A stretch of DNA of 64,000 bases from Nocardioides humilatus (GTDB lineage: Bacteria; Actinomycetota; Actinomycetes; Propionibacteriales; Nocardioidaceae), in the NCBI RefSeq assembly GCF_008373755.1, contig NZ_VUJV01000001.1, forward strand, positions 124,001 to 188,000. The letters are read 5' to 3'. Shown here one piece after another: positions 16,534 to 25,171 of this stretch (within the stretch, counting starts at the first letter, position 1; each line of letters begins with the position of its first letter). A program made the translations under genes and the position numbers. The notes beneath the pieces are model-generated. The model ran no database searches, was not told the origin of the DNA, and saw nothing but the letters and a program-made list of their open reading frames with translations.

Positions 16534-17274
16534 CTAATGCGCAGCCAGCCAGGCGTCGTAGGTCTCGGGCAGGATCACGGCGCCCTCTGCTGTCAGCAGG
16601 CCGCCGGCGGCGATCTGCTTGCCGGCTGCGCCGGGGAGCGGGGCGGCGATGACCTTGGTGCGCTCGCCCCGATGGGCGAGCAGGCGGCGGGCGAGGTCGG
16701 GGATCTGGTGCTGCTCGGGGCCGCCGACGTCGGCGGCCAGGCCGGCAGGCTCACCGAGCGCGACGTCGACGAGGTGGTCGGCGAGCTGTCGGGCTGAGAC
16801 CGGCTGGCTGAGCATCTTGGGGACGAGCTTGACCGGGCCGGGCGAGCGTTCGAGGAGCTGGCCGGCGAAGTCGTGGAACTGGGTCGCGCGGACGATCGTC
16901 CACGGCACGGAGCCGCCTCCGACCAGCTCCTCCTGGCGCCGTTTGCCGTAGTAGTAGCCCATGTCGACGCGGTCGCAGCCGACGATCGACACGGCGACGT
17001 GGTGGCGGACCCCGGCGCGCTCCCCCGCGGCCAGCAGGTTGCCGGTCGCCGCCTCGAAGAACGCGATCGCGGGCTTGGCGCGCAGCGCGACGACGTTGGA
17101 GACGTCGATGACGGCGTCGACCCCGGCAAGCGCATCGTCGAGGCCGACCCCGGATACCAGGTCGATGCCGGCCGAGCGGGCGATGACGACGGGGGTGAGG
17201 TCACGGCGTCGGCAGGCGTCGACGACCTGCCTCCCGAGCACGCCGGTGCCGCCGGCGACAGCGATCGTGGTCAC
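16534..17274 (-). CDS. NmrA-like NAD(P)-binding protein
   Basis: A 246-residue atypical short-chain dehydrogenase. The Rossmann motif GGTGVLGRQV opens the protein and a YYYGKRRQEELV segment provides the usual Tyr/Lys pair. The rest resembles NmrA/NAD(P)H-dependent quinone-reductase-like sensors. The substrate is unknown. GTG 17274 lies six bases after TAACCT on the minus strand. The DUF4396 gene lies just upstream on the same strand (9 bases), but the -10 in that gap suggests separate expression. Confidence 0.85.
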   Translation of the reverse strand: MTTIAVAGGTGVLGRQVVDACRRRDLTPVVIARSAGIDLVSGVGLDDALAGVDAVIDVSNVVALRAKPAIAFFEAATGNLLAAGERAGVRHHVAVSIVGCDRVDMGYYYGKRRQEELVGGGSVPWTIVRATQFHDFAGQLLERSPGPVKLVPKMLSQPVSARQLADHLVDVALGEPAGLAADVGGPEQHQIPDLARRLLAHRGERTKVIAAPLPGAAGKQIAAGGLLTAEGAVILPETYDAWLAAH

Positions 17275-17283
17275 GCGGTCAGG

Positions 17284-17745
17284 TTAGCCGTGGTGCGCGT
17301 GGGTCAGGGCGTGACCCTTGCCCCGGCTGAGGAGCCACCAGTTCACCGGATAGGCGGCGACGAAGGCCGCCGCGAGGGCGATCACGAGCCCGACCCAGAA
17401 CATGACGTTCAGCAGCCCCGCGCCCATCGCGCCCGGGATCAGCACGATCACCGTGTTGTCGACCACCTCCATCACCGCGATCGAGAGCGTGTCCGCGGCG
17501 AGCACGAGGCTCAGCGCAGCGCGGGGTGCGAGCCCCGAACGGAGGAGCGGCAGAGCCGAAAGCAGGTAGCCGAAGGTGAAGGCGAGGGCGACCGAGAGGG
17601 CGACGGTCCAGCCGTCGGGCAGGCCGATCGCCGTACCGATGACGAGGCCGAGCACCTCGCCGATCGCGCAGCCGGTGAGGCAGTGCAACGTCGCGGCGAG
17701 GGCAAGGGAGCGGGAGGATCCGTGGTGATGTGCGTGCTCGTTCAT
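17284..17745 (-). CDS. DUF4396 membrane protein with His-rich ends
   Basis: A 153-residue protein with four predicted membrane helices. The His-rich termini (NEHAHHHG at the start, HALTHAHHG at the end) suggest metal contact. The segments CAIGEVLGLVIGTAIGLP and MEVVDNTVIVLIPGAM fit DUF4396, a family often found near metal-resistance genes. No transport activity is proven for it. A perfect palindrome of the CsoR type lies 14 bases upstream of the ATG, so metal-controlled expression is plausible. Confidence 0.8.
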   Translation of the reverse strand: MNEHAHHHGSSRSLALAATLHCLTGCAIGEVLGLVIGTAIGLPDGWTVALSVALAFTFGYLLSALPLLRSGLAPRAALSLVLAADTLSIAVMEVVDNTVIVLIPGAMGAGLLNVMFWVGLVIALAAAFVAAYPVNWWLLSRGKGHALTHAHHG

Positions 17746-17758
17746 GATCGGTCGAACG

Positions 17759-17775
17759 ATACCCCCTGGGGGTAT
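17759..17775. promoter_or_regulatory. CsoR/RcnR-type palindromic operator
   Basis: A perfect 17-base palindrome, ATACCCCC-T-GGGGGTAT. Short C/G tracts flanked by A/T are typical of CsoR/RcnR-family sites. Its ends overlap -10-like hexamers on both strands: TATCGT for the DUF4396 gene and TATATT reading toward egtB. It could therefore control both directions. Confidence 0.65.
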
Positions 17776-17937
17776 ATTCCGACCGGTCATGATTTGTTGT
17801 GCAACGTGTAACGCTCGCGGGCTGTCGGTGACTGTCTCTAACGTGATGGTGGTTCGACGCTCACCAGCCGCCTGCTTGGCTCGCGGTTGGGTAGTGAACA
17901 TCCTGGGATCGACACCCGAGACGAGTGAGGTGCACGC

Positions 17938-19257
17938 ATGACGAGCACGACTGCGGTGACAGCGGGGGCGGGATGGGACCCGACCACGCTCCAGAGCAGG
18001 TACGACGAGGTGCGGTCCTACACCGAGACGCTGGCCGCTCCGCTCTCCCCCGAGGACCAGACGGTCCAGTCGATGGCCGACGTCTCCCCCACCAAGTGGC
18101 ACCGCGCGCACGTGACGTGGTTCTTCGAGACATTCGTCCTGGCAGACAACGAAGCGTCGTTCGCGCCCTTCCAGGACAAGTACTGGTTCCTCTTCAACAG
18201 CTACTACGAGGCCGTCGGCCCGCGCTACAGCCGCGCCGACCGCGGGTTGATCAGCCGCCCGGGGGCTCACGACGTGGGCGTCTACCGATCCAACGTCGAC
18301 GACCGGATGCACGACCTGATTGCGCGGCTCGACGACGGGGCGCTGACCAAGCTGGCGTCGACCATCGAGCTCGGCTTCCACCACGAGCAGCAGCACCAGG
18401 AACTGCTCCTCATGGACATCAAGCACGTGCTCAGCCGCAACCCCCTGCAGCCCGTCTACGCCGGCCGCCCCACCGCCGAGTCGACGCCCGACCGGCTCGG
18501 CTGGGTCGAGGTCGACGGTGGCCTCGTCGAGGTCGGTCACGAGGGCAGCCGCGACGGCGGCTTCTGCTTCGACAACGAGCTGCCGCGCCACGAGCAGTGG
18601 CTGAGGCCGTTCCGGATCGCCGACCGACTCATCACCAACGGCGAGTGGTGGGAGTTCATGGCCGACGGCGGCTACCGACGCCACGAGCACTGGCTGAGCG
18701 ACGGCTGGGCCAAGGTCACGACCGAGGGCTGGGAAGCTCCGTTCTACTGGACCGAGGTCGACGGCGTCTGGTTCGAGCACACGCTCCACGGCACCTGGCC
18801 GGTCAACCCAGGCCTCCCGGTGAGCCACGTCAGCTTCTACGAGGCCGAGGCCTACGCGTCGTGGGCCGGCAAGCGGCTGCCGACCGAGGCCGAGTGGGAG
18901 CACGCAGCCCGGGGCGCGACGGCCTCGACCACCGACGTGCCCACCGGCAATCTCGCCAACACGACCAGCTTCCACCCCGAAGCCGCTCCCCCGGCGTCCG
19001 GCGGACTGCGCCAGATGTTCGGTGACTGCTGGGAGTGGACCTCCTCGGCCTACCACCCCTATCCCGGCTTCCACCCGCCCGCGGGCGCGATCGGTGAGTA
19101 CAACGGGAAGTTCATGAGCAACCAGATGGTTCTCAAGGGTGGGTGCGCACTGACCCCGGCGGGTCACACCCGCGCGTCCTACCGCAACTTCTTCCCCCAC
19201 CAGTCCCGCTGGGCGCTGTCCGGCGTACGGCTGGCCGATGATGGAGCCGCCGCATGA
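17938..19257 (+). CDS. egtB: Ergothioneine biosynthesis sulfoxide synthase EgtB
   Basis: A 439-residue non-haem iron enzyme that joins hercynine to a thiol with oxygen. The DinB-like N-terminal part carries H55/H58 in WHRAH and the HHEQQHQE iron motif (H149-x3-H153-x-E155). The C-terminal FGE-sulfatase-like domain ends with YRNFFPHQSRWALSGVRLA. GAGGTG precedes the ATG. The stop overlaps egtD in an ATGA. No egtA, egtC or egtE is adjacent, and the YRNFF ending resembles enzymes thought to use free cysteine, which would shorten the pathway. That last point is inference. Confidence 0.92.
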   Translation: MTSTTAVTAGAGWDPTTLQSRYDEVRSYTETLAAPLSPEDQTVQSMADVSPTKWHRAHVTWFFETFVLADNEASFAPFQDKYWFLFNSYYEAVGPRYSRADRGLISRPGAHDVGVYRSNVDDRMHDLIARLDDGALTKLASTIELGFHHEQQHQELLLMDIKHVLSRNPLQPVYAGRPTAESTPDRLGWVEVDGGLVEVGHEGSRDGGFCFDNELPRHEQWLRPFRIADRLITNGEWWEFMADGGYRRHEHWLSDGWAKVTTEGWEAPFYWTEVDGVWFEHTLHGTWPVNPGLPVSHVSFYEAEAYASWAGKRLPTEAEWEHAARGATASTTDVPTGNLANTTSFHPEAAPPASGGLRQMFGDCWEWTSSAYHPYPGFHPPAGAIGEYNGKFMSNQMVLKGGCALTPAGHTRASYRNFFPHQSRWALSGVRLADDGAAA

Positions 19258-20228
19258 ACTCCCCCAAGGTGTCCGTCCTCCTGCAGAGCAACTGGGCCGA
19301 AGCCGGCCTGGTGACCGACGTACGACGAGGTCTCGGCTCGATCCCGCGCACGCTGCCGCCCAAGTGGCTCTACGACGAGGTCGGGTCGCAGCTGTTCGAC
19401 CAGATCACTCGGTTGCCGGAGTACTACCCCACCGAGTGCGAGCGCACGATCCTGCGCGACCGCGCGGCCGAGATCGTCGCGACCTCGCGGGCGACCACGG
19501 TGGTCGAGCTCGGCTCCGGCACCAGCGACAAGACCCGGGTGCTCCTCGACGCGTTCGCCGAGGCCGGCCGCCTCGAGCGGTTCGTGCCGGTCGACGTCTC
19601 CGAGGAGACCCTGCGCGACGCCGCCATCATGCTGGCTGCCCGCTACCCCGACACCGAGGTCGAGGCCGTCGTTGGCGACTTCACCCTCCACCTGGGCCAC
19701 CTCACCGGCTACCGCCACAAGCTCGTGGCGTTCCTCGGCGGCACCATCGGCAACCTCTACGTCGAGGAGCGCGGCGCCTTCCTCGGCGCCCTGGCCGACT
19801 CGATGGATCCGGGCGACGAGCTCTTGCTCGGCACCGACCTGGTCAAGGACGCCGACCGACTGATCACGGCCTACGACGACCCGCAAGGCATCACCGAGGC
19901 CTTCGTGAAGAACAGCCTGCGCGTGCTCAACCGCGAGCTCGGCGCCGACTTCGACCTTGATGCCTACTCCTACGTGCCCTTCTGGGACCGCCACATGCAC
20001 CGCATGGACCTCCGCCTGCGCGCCGAGATGCCCCAGCACGTGACCATCCCCGGCGCCAGGCTGACGCTCGACCTGGCATCGGGCGAGGAGATCCGGGTCG
20101 AGATCTCGACGAAGTTCACCGAAGCACAGCTGCGCGAGGAGCTAGGCGTGGTCGGCCTGGAGCTCGCGCAGATCTGGACCGACCCCACCGACAGCTTCGC
20201 CGTCACCCTGGCCCGCAAGGTCGACTGA
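19254..20228 (+). CDS. egtD: L-histidine N-alpha-methyltransferase EgtD
   Basis: A 324-residue SAM-dependent enzyme that trimethylates histidine to hercynine, the first step of ergothioneine synthesis. The SAM site ELGSGTSDKT (about residues 85-94), the N-terminal PPKWLYDEVGSQLFDQIT block and the GGTIGN motif are all typical. The start overlaps the egtB stop, so the enzyme pair is translated together. Its last 87 bases overlap the convergent MFS gene, an unusually large tail-to-tail overlap. Confidence 0.94.
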   Translation: MNSPKVSVLLQSNWAEAGLVTDVRRGLGSIPRTLPPKWLYDEVGSQLFDQITRLPEYYPTECERTILRDRAAEIVATSRATTVVELGSGTSDKTRVLLDAFAEAGRLERFVPVDVSEETLRDAAIMLAARYPDTEVEAVVGDFTLHLGHLTGYRHKLVAFLGGTIGNLYVEERGAFLGALADSMDPGDELLLGTDLVKDADRLITAYDDPQGITEAFVKNSLRVLNRELGADFDLDAYSYVPFWDRHMHRMDLRLRAEMPQHVTIPGARLTLDLASGEEIRVEISTKFTEAQLREELGVVGLELAQIWTDPTDSFAVTLARKVD

Positions 20229-21605
20229 GGGGCGCGAGACCCGCGGGATGGCCGCGGCGATCGCGACCCCGACGAACGCCGCCACCGCACCGATGACGAA
20301 GCACAGTTCGAAGGCGTGCTCGCTCGGCAGGGCGAAGCCGCCGACCGCCTTCGTGTTGCTCGTCAGGACCGTGGCCATGACAGCGGCCGCCGTCGTGGTA
20401 CCGACCGAGCGCATGAGCGAGTTGAGCCCGACCGCGGCCGCAGCCTCGCGCGGCGGGGCCGCGTCGAGGATCAGGGTCGGCATGGCGGCGTAGCCGATGC
20501 CGACGCCGGCAGCAGCGATCGCCGCCGCGATCATGAGCTGCCACGGCGAGCCCATCAGCAGCACCGCGACGAGGTAGCCGCCACCGAGGACGATGCCGCC
20601 GACGATCAGCGTCACCTTCGCACCGACCCGGCCGATCATCGAACCGGACACCGGCGAGAGCAGCATCATCATCAGCCCACCCGGCGCCATCCAGAGACCG
20701 GCCTCGAGCATCGTCTGCCCGAGCCCGTAGCCGCTGGCCACGGGGGCCTGCAATAGCTGCGGCACCACGATCGACTGCGCCATCATGCCGAAGCCGATCG
20801 CGACGGCCGCCAGGTTGGTCAGGAGCACCGGGCGCTGCGCGCTCGTGCGCAGGTCGACCATCGGCTGGTCGACGCCGAGCTCGTAGGCGCCCCAGGCGAG
20901 CAGCACCAAGATGCCGACGACGATCGCGCCCCAAGTGCGACCGTCGCCCCACCCCCAGGTGCTCGCCTTCGAGACACCGACGAGGAAACTGACGAGCCCC
21001 AGAGCCAGGCCGAGGGCGCCGATGACGTCGAATCGGCTGGGGTGGGCGTCGTGCAGGTGCGGGACGGCGAGCGCGACCGCCGCGACCACGATCCCCGCCA
21101 GTCCGGCCGCGATCCAGAAGAGCAGGTGCCAGTGACCGCTGTCGGCGATCCAGGCCGCGAGGGGCAGGCCGATCGCGCCGCCTACGCCGAGCGTCGCACT
21201 CATCGCGGCCATCGCGGTGGCGGCCATCTTCGGCGGGACGATCTCACGCATCAAGGAGATGGCGACCGGGATGAATCCCATCGCCAGGCCCTGCAGGGTG
21301 CGCCCCACGAGCATCGGCACCAGCGGGCCGGACAGTGCACAGACGATCGAGCCGAGGCCGAGCATCGCGGCGCTCGCGAGCAGCACCCGCTGCTTGCCGA
21401 CCATGTCGGCGAGCCGGCCGGCGACCGGCATCGCGACCGCCGCGGCGAGCAGGGTCACCGTGACGACCCACGCGGTGTCGGCGGGAGCGGCGCCGAGCAG
21501 GGTCGGCAGCTCGCTCTGGAGCGGGATCACCATCGTCTGGGTCGTCGCCGCAGCGAGTCCGCCGAAACAGAGGGCGGCCACGGCGGGGTACGGTCGGGTC
21601 GTCAC
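20142..21605 (-). CDS. MFS transporter, DHA2-type multidrug efflux
   Basis: A 487-residue integral membrane protein with about 14 hydrophobic segments. It carries the motif-A-like GRLADMVGKQRVLL in the 2/3 loop and GRTLQGLAMGFIPVAISLMRE. It resembles the EmrB/QacA group of drug exporters. GTG 21605 is eight bases after TATGAT. A MarR regulator is divergent and a palindrome covers the -10, the classic layout of a MarR-controlled efflux pump. The C-terminal tail overlaps egtD on the other strand. Confidence 0.88.
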   Translation of the reverse strand: MTTRPYPAVAALCFGGLAAATTQTMVIPLQSELPTLLGAAPADTAWVVTVTLLAAAVAMPVAGRLADMVGKQRVLLASAAMLGLGSIVCALSGPLVPMLVGRTLQGLAMGFIPVAISLMREIVPPKMAATAMAAMSATLGVGGAIGLPLAAWIADSGHWHLLFWIAAGLAGIVVAAVALAVPHLHDAHPSRFDVIGALGLALGLVSFLVGVSKASTWGWGDGRTWGAIVVGILVLLAWGAYELGVDQPMVDLRTSAQRPVLLTNLAAVAIGFGMMAQSIVVPQLLQAPVASGYGLGQTMLEAGLWMAPGGLMMMLLSPVSGSMIGRVGAKVTLIVGGIVLGGGYLVAVLLMGSPWQLMIAAAIAAAGVGIGYAAMPTLILDAAPPREAAAAVGLNSLMRSVGTTTAAAVMATVLTSNTKAVGGFALPSEHAFELCFVIGAVAAFVGVAIAAAIPRVSRPSVDLAGQGDGEAVGGVGPDLRELQADHA

Positions 21606-21607
21606 GA

Positions 21608-21620
21608 GTATGCATCATAC
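21608..21620. promoter_or_regulatory. Candidate MarR operator
   Basis: GTATG-CAT-CATAC is a perfect inverted repeat covering the MFS -10 hexamer (TATGAT on the minus strand). A second overlapping dyad GCAT...ATGC follows. Both are in the gap between the MFS pump and the MarR gene. Confidence 0.6.
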
Positions 21621-21667
21621 ATATGCTTGATTTCGGCAACGAATCTTCGCGGTCTATCCTCATCCGC

Positions 21668-22120
21668 GTGACCGACCCGGACGCCATCGACGACGCGCTG
21701 CTGCGCGCCCTGGGCGACGAGCTGATCCGCTTGAGCCGCCGGAGGATGACGAACTACCCCGACGCCCGGCTCGACAACTCGGCGTTCAAGATCCTCTGGC
21801 TGCTCGTCGAGACCGGCCCGATGACGCTGAAGGAGATCGGCGAGCAGCTCCAGCTCGAGCAGTCGACGATCAACCGCCAGGTCAACAGCGCGATCGACCG
21901 CGGCCTGGCCGAGCGGGCTCTCACCCCGGGTCAGACCGCACGCACGGTGCGTGCGACCGCCGCCGGCGAGGACGACTACCGGCACGACGCGGGGCTGCGT
22001 GCCGCCGCGATGCGCGAGGCGCTGGGTGAGCTCGGCCCCGACCATGCCGCGACCGTGATCGCAGGACTCGGGAGCCTCAACGACGCTTTCGACCGAGCCC
22101 AGGCGCGCATCGAGCGCTAG
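21668..22120 (+). CDS. MarR-family transcriptional regulator
   Basis: A 150-residue winged-helix regulator. The recognition region reads MTLKEIGEQLQLEQSTINRQVNSAIDRG (residues about 41-68, abbreviated) followed by a short wing. It probably represses the divergent MFS pump and itself. GTG 21668 is seven bases after TATCCT, the leaderless spacing; the upstream in-frame ATG at 21623 is therefore unlikely to be used. The inducing ligand is unknown. Confidence 0.85.
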   Translation: MTDPDAIDDALLRALGDELIRLSRRRMTNYPDARLDNSAFKILWLLVETGPMTLKEIGEQLQLEQSTINRQVNSAIDRGLAERALTPGQTARTVRATAAGEDDYRHDAGLRAAAMREALGELGPDHAATVIAGLGSLNDAFDRAQARIER

Positions 22121-22134
22121 GCGCCCGGCTCCGG

Positions 22135-22869
22135 CTACGGGATGTCGTCGCCCCGCCAGGTGACGCCCTCACGGATGACCCGAGCGGGACATCCGCCCAC
22201 CGCGGTGCGGGGCGGCACCTTCTGGCCGCGCACCATCGCCCGGGTGCCGACGACGGCACCGTCCCCTACCTCGCAGTGACCACTGACGATCGCCTCACGG
22301 CCGAGCCACACGTGACGGCCGAGTCGGATGTGGGCGCCGTACGGATTGATCCGGGCACCCGTCTCCGCGTCCTCGAGGCGGTGCATGTCGTCGGTGGCGA
22401 TGTAGACGTTGGCCGCCCACAGCTGGTCGGGCGCGGCGATGACCGAGCCCCCGTTGCGGGCGTCGACGATCGCGCACCGCGTGGCGATGACGTCGGAGGT
22501 GAGCACGATCGTCGAGTGCGCGCCGCAATAGATCTCGCTGGCGGTGAAGGCGCTGCGCGGGCCGAGGAAGACGGTCGCGCCGTCGCCCCCGACGAGGAGC
22601 GACGCGACGTTGTTGGTGGGGCTCGCGACGACCAGGATCACGTCGGAGAACTCGTAATAGCTCATGTTGTCGATGAGCTTGTGCGGCAGGTCGACGTCGT
22701 CGACGTCGTCTCCGAGGTAGAGCGCGTTGCCCAGCTCGTGCCACCACTCCGGCAGCGGGTCGGTCACCAGCCGCAGCGGGGTCGAGGCGAGCACGTCGGC
22801 GTCGACACCGGCGGCGATCAGGCGGGCGCGGTGCTCGTCGTCGAGCGCCGCCGCACGGGTCCACGGCAT
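22135..22869 (-). CDS. Left-handed beta-helix (hexapeptide) acyltransferase-like protein
   Basis: A 244-residue protein. The last 130 residues show hexapeptide-like turns (IRLGRHVWLGREAIV, then CEVGDGAVVGTRAMV) and end with the GGCPARVIREG clamp typical of O-acetyltransferases. The N-terminal half is specific to a group often annotated only as acyltransferase. Substrate is unknown. ATG 22869 is six bases after a CAAAAT hexamer; a TTG at 22887 is an alternative. The helicase gene ends 23 bases upstream of it in convergent-free, same-strand order. Confidence 0.75.
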   Translation of the reverse strand: MPWTRAAALDDEHRARLIAAGVDADVLASTPLRLVTDPLPEWWHELGNALYLGDDVDDVDLPHKLIDNMSYYEFSDVILVVASPTNNVASLLVGGDGATVFLGPRSAFTASEIYCGAHSTIVLTSDVIATRCAIVDARNGGSVIAAPDQLWAANVYIATDDMHRLEDAETGARINPYGAHIRLGRHVWLGREAIVSGHCEVGDGAVVGTRAMVRGQKVPPRTAVGGCPARVIREGVTWRGDDIP

Positions 22870-22891
22870 CGGGCCATTTTGCCCCAAACCG

Positions 22892-25033
22892 TCAGAAGAG
22901 GGTGGTCGTCTCGCGCTTCTCGAGCGCCCCGCTCAGCAGGCCGACCAGCGCCTCGAGCTGCAGGTCGAAGCCACCGTCGCCCTCCTCGACCTCGGCATCG
23001 AGTGCGCGGGCGGCAAGGCCCGCCTTGCTCCCGATCAGCTCGGCAACGCGGGTGTCGATCGTCTGCGTCGCGATGACCCGCCACGCCGTGACCGGCTCGG
23101 TCTGACCGATCCGGTGGACCCGGTCGATGGCCTGGGTCTGCTCGGCATCGGTCCACGACAGCTCGGCGAGCACCAGGTTGGACGCCACCTGGAGGTTGAT
23201 GCCGACGCCGGCGGCCGTGAGCGAGCAGACGATGATCTGCACCTCGGGGTCGTTGGTGAAGGAGTCGATCGCCTTCTCGCGCGCTGACTTGGTCTGGTCG
23301 CCGCGGATCGAGACCGACTTGATGCCGCGTGCCGCGAAGGTCTCCTCGGCGGTGTCCATCACGTCGATGTGCTTGGCGAAGAAGACGACCTTGCCGGCGT
23401 TGCGCGCGAGCTGCGCGGCGTAGTCGGCCGCGAGGCCGGACTTGGCCTGACCGATCCGGCGCAGCATGCCGAAGACGTTCTCGCCCGACTCGGTCGAGAT
23501 GTCCTCGCGCTCCCAGGTCGCGACCTGGCGCACCAGGTCGTGGTCGATGCCCTCGATGATCGTCTGGTTGCGCCGGGTCTCCAGCGCGCGGTCGTAGCGC
23601 TCGACCAGGCGCCGGGCGAGGTCCTCCTCCGCCTTGCGGATGGAGCGACCGGCCTCACCTTCGAGCTCGACGGGTACGTCGGCGATGCGGCGGGCGGGGA
23701 TGTCGGAGGCCACGTCGACCTTGCGCCGCCGCACGATGCCCATGTCGACGACGACCTGCCGCGCGGTCGGATAGAACGAGCGGTCCGCCGGGGTCAGGCC
23801 GGTGTCGTCGAGCTCAGCCATCAGCTCGGCCGTCGGCTTCTTGTCGTCGATCCAGCCGAGGAACTGCCAGATCGCGCGGAAGTCCTCGATGTCGTTGATC
23901 AGCGGGGTGCCGGTGAGCGCCATCAGCAGCGGGTGCGGGACCCGCTTGCGGATCCGCTCGGCGAGCTCGAGGACGTTCTGCGAGCGCTGCGAGGTCTTGT
24001 TCTTGATGTAGTGCGCCTCGTCGACGATCATCCCGCGGAAGCCGTGCTGGCCCAGCCAGCCGATGTGCCGGTCGAGGATCTCGTAGTTGACGACGAAGAC
24101 GTCCGCGAAGCCGTCGACGTCCATCGCGTCACCGTGGAGCACGGTCGCGCGTCGGCTGGGCGTCCACAGCTCGACCTCGCGGGCCCAGTTGGTCTTGACG
24201 ACGTTGGGCACCGCGACGAGGAGCGGGTAGGCCTCCGCCGTCTGGGCGGCGAGGAGCGCCTGCGCGGTCTTGCCGAGGCCGGGCTCGTCGGCGAGCAGGA
24301 AGGTGCGGTGACCCTCGGCCGCCGCCTCGACCAGCTGCGCCTGGTGCTTCATCAGCTCACGGCCCGGCGGCACCATGACCATGCCGGGCTCCTCGGGGAG
24401 CTCCATGCAGACCGGGGCGCCGGGGGTGGTGTCCTCGAAGGACCGGAAGAGCGGGCCGAGCAGCTCCCACGTCGCGAGGCGGCCCGTCGGCTTGCGTACG
24501 GCGTAGCCGGAGTCGAAGTCGGGAGCGAGGAACGGGTTGGCGAGCTGACGTGCGATCACCGACTGCGGGATGGCCCGCCGCTCGGCGAGCACCTGGTCGG
24601 GGTCGATGACGCCGAGGACCTCGGGCTCGGGGACGTCGTAGCCGGCCCGACGCTGCAGCTCGCGCTTGAGCTCCTCCGCGGAATCCGAGATCTCGGCATC
24701 CTCGCCGAGCAGGTCGAACAGCCGCGGGTCGCGGGCGGCGGTCTGCGCCAGGATCGTCGCGATGCCGTCGAGCCGCTTCAGCTCCTCGGAGCGCTTGGCG
24801 TCCGACAGCGTCTCGTCGGCCTTGACGCGGGTGCGCTCCTCGCGAGCCAGGAGGGCGACCACCTGGAACTTGGCGTGGACATCGGGCATGGCCGAGCGCC
24901 GCGCGACCGCGGCCTCCACCTCCCGCACCACACGGGCAAGCACAGGGATGATCCCCGTCTCGTCACGCCGGACGGTCTTCGTCTGGCCTCCCCGGCGCTG
25001 CTGCGCGGGTCGGCGCTGGCCTCCACGAGCCAC
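22892..25033 (-). CDS. SNF2-family DEAD/DEAH helicase
   Basis: A 713-residue superfamily 2 ATPase. A basic, Arg/Gln-rich start is followed by a coiled helical region (about 30-130). Walker A is DEPGLGKTAQ (249-258), Walker B DEAH (338-341), motif III ALTGTP, and motif VI AIDRVHRIGQ near the end. SNF2 proteins translocate on double-stranded DNA and remodel DNA-protein complexes. The role here is unknown and no methylase or nuclease partner is adjacent, so a restriction or defence role has no support. GTG 25033 follows TAGGGA by five bases. Confidence 0.9.
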   Translation of the reverse strand: MARGGQRRPAQQRRGGQTKTVRRDETGIIPVLARVVREVEAAVARRSAMPDVHAKFQVVALLAREERTRVKADETLSDAKRSEELKRLDGIATILAQTAARDPRLFDLLGEDAEISDSAEELKRELQRRAGYDVPEPEVLGVIDPDQVLAERRAIPQSVIARQLANPFLAPDFDSGYAVRKPTGRLATWELLGPLFRSFEDTTPGAPVCMELPEEPGMVMVPPGRELMKHQAQLVEAAAEGHRTFLLADEPGLGKTAQALLAAQTAEAYPLLVAVPNVVKTNWAREVELWTPSRRATVLHGDAMDVDGFADVFVVNYEILDRHIGWLGQHGFRGMIVDEAHYIKNKTSQRSQNVLELAERIRKRVPHPLLMALTGTPLINDIEDFRAIWQFLGWIDDKKPTAELMAELDDTGLTPADRSFYPTARQVVVDMGIVRRRKVDVASDIPARRIADVPVELEGEAGRSIRKAEEDLARRLVERYDRALETRRNQTIIEGIDHDLVRQVATWEREDISTESGENVFGMLRRIGQAKSGLAADYAAQLARNAGKVVFFAKHIDVMDTAEETFAARGIKSVSIRGDQTKSAREKAIDSFTNDPEVQIIVCSLTAAGVGINLQVASNLVLAELSWTDAEQTQAIDRVHRIGQTEPVTAWRVIATQTIDTRVAELIGSKAGLAARALDAEVEEGDGGFDLQLEALVGLLSGALEKRETTTLF

Positions 25034-25171
25034 TCATGTCCCTACGGTCAGTCGCCAGCCGGGACGGCCGGCGGTCACGGCGCGGACTGCAGTCACTCAG
25101 AGGACGGGCACGTCGCGCGACATGGACACGATAGCAACAACCTCGGCGGCGCGGGCCGCTAGTCGGGGGAG

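Noticed and set aside
17789-17941. A 50-codon plus-strand frame with several Cys, ending in a TGA that overlaps the egtB ATG.
   Set aside because: Third codon positions are far less GC-rich than in real genes here, and no ribosome site precedes it. It is more likely part of the egtB leader.
21623-21667. ATG 21623 as start of the MarR gene.
   Set aside because: It lies upstream of the TATCCT hexamer that stands seven bases before GTG 21668.
22892-25033. SNF2 helicase as part of a defence system.
   Set aside because: No nuclease, methylase or other defence partner is adjacent; its neighbours are a hexapeptide transferase and an amino-acid exporter.
23369-25162. A 597-codon plus-strand frame opposite the SNF2 helicase.
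   Set aside because: Antisense shadow; the helicase motifs are complete on the minus strand.
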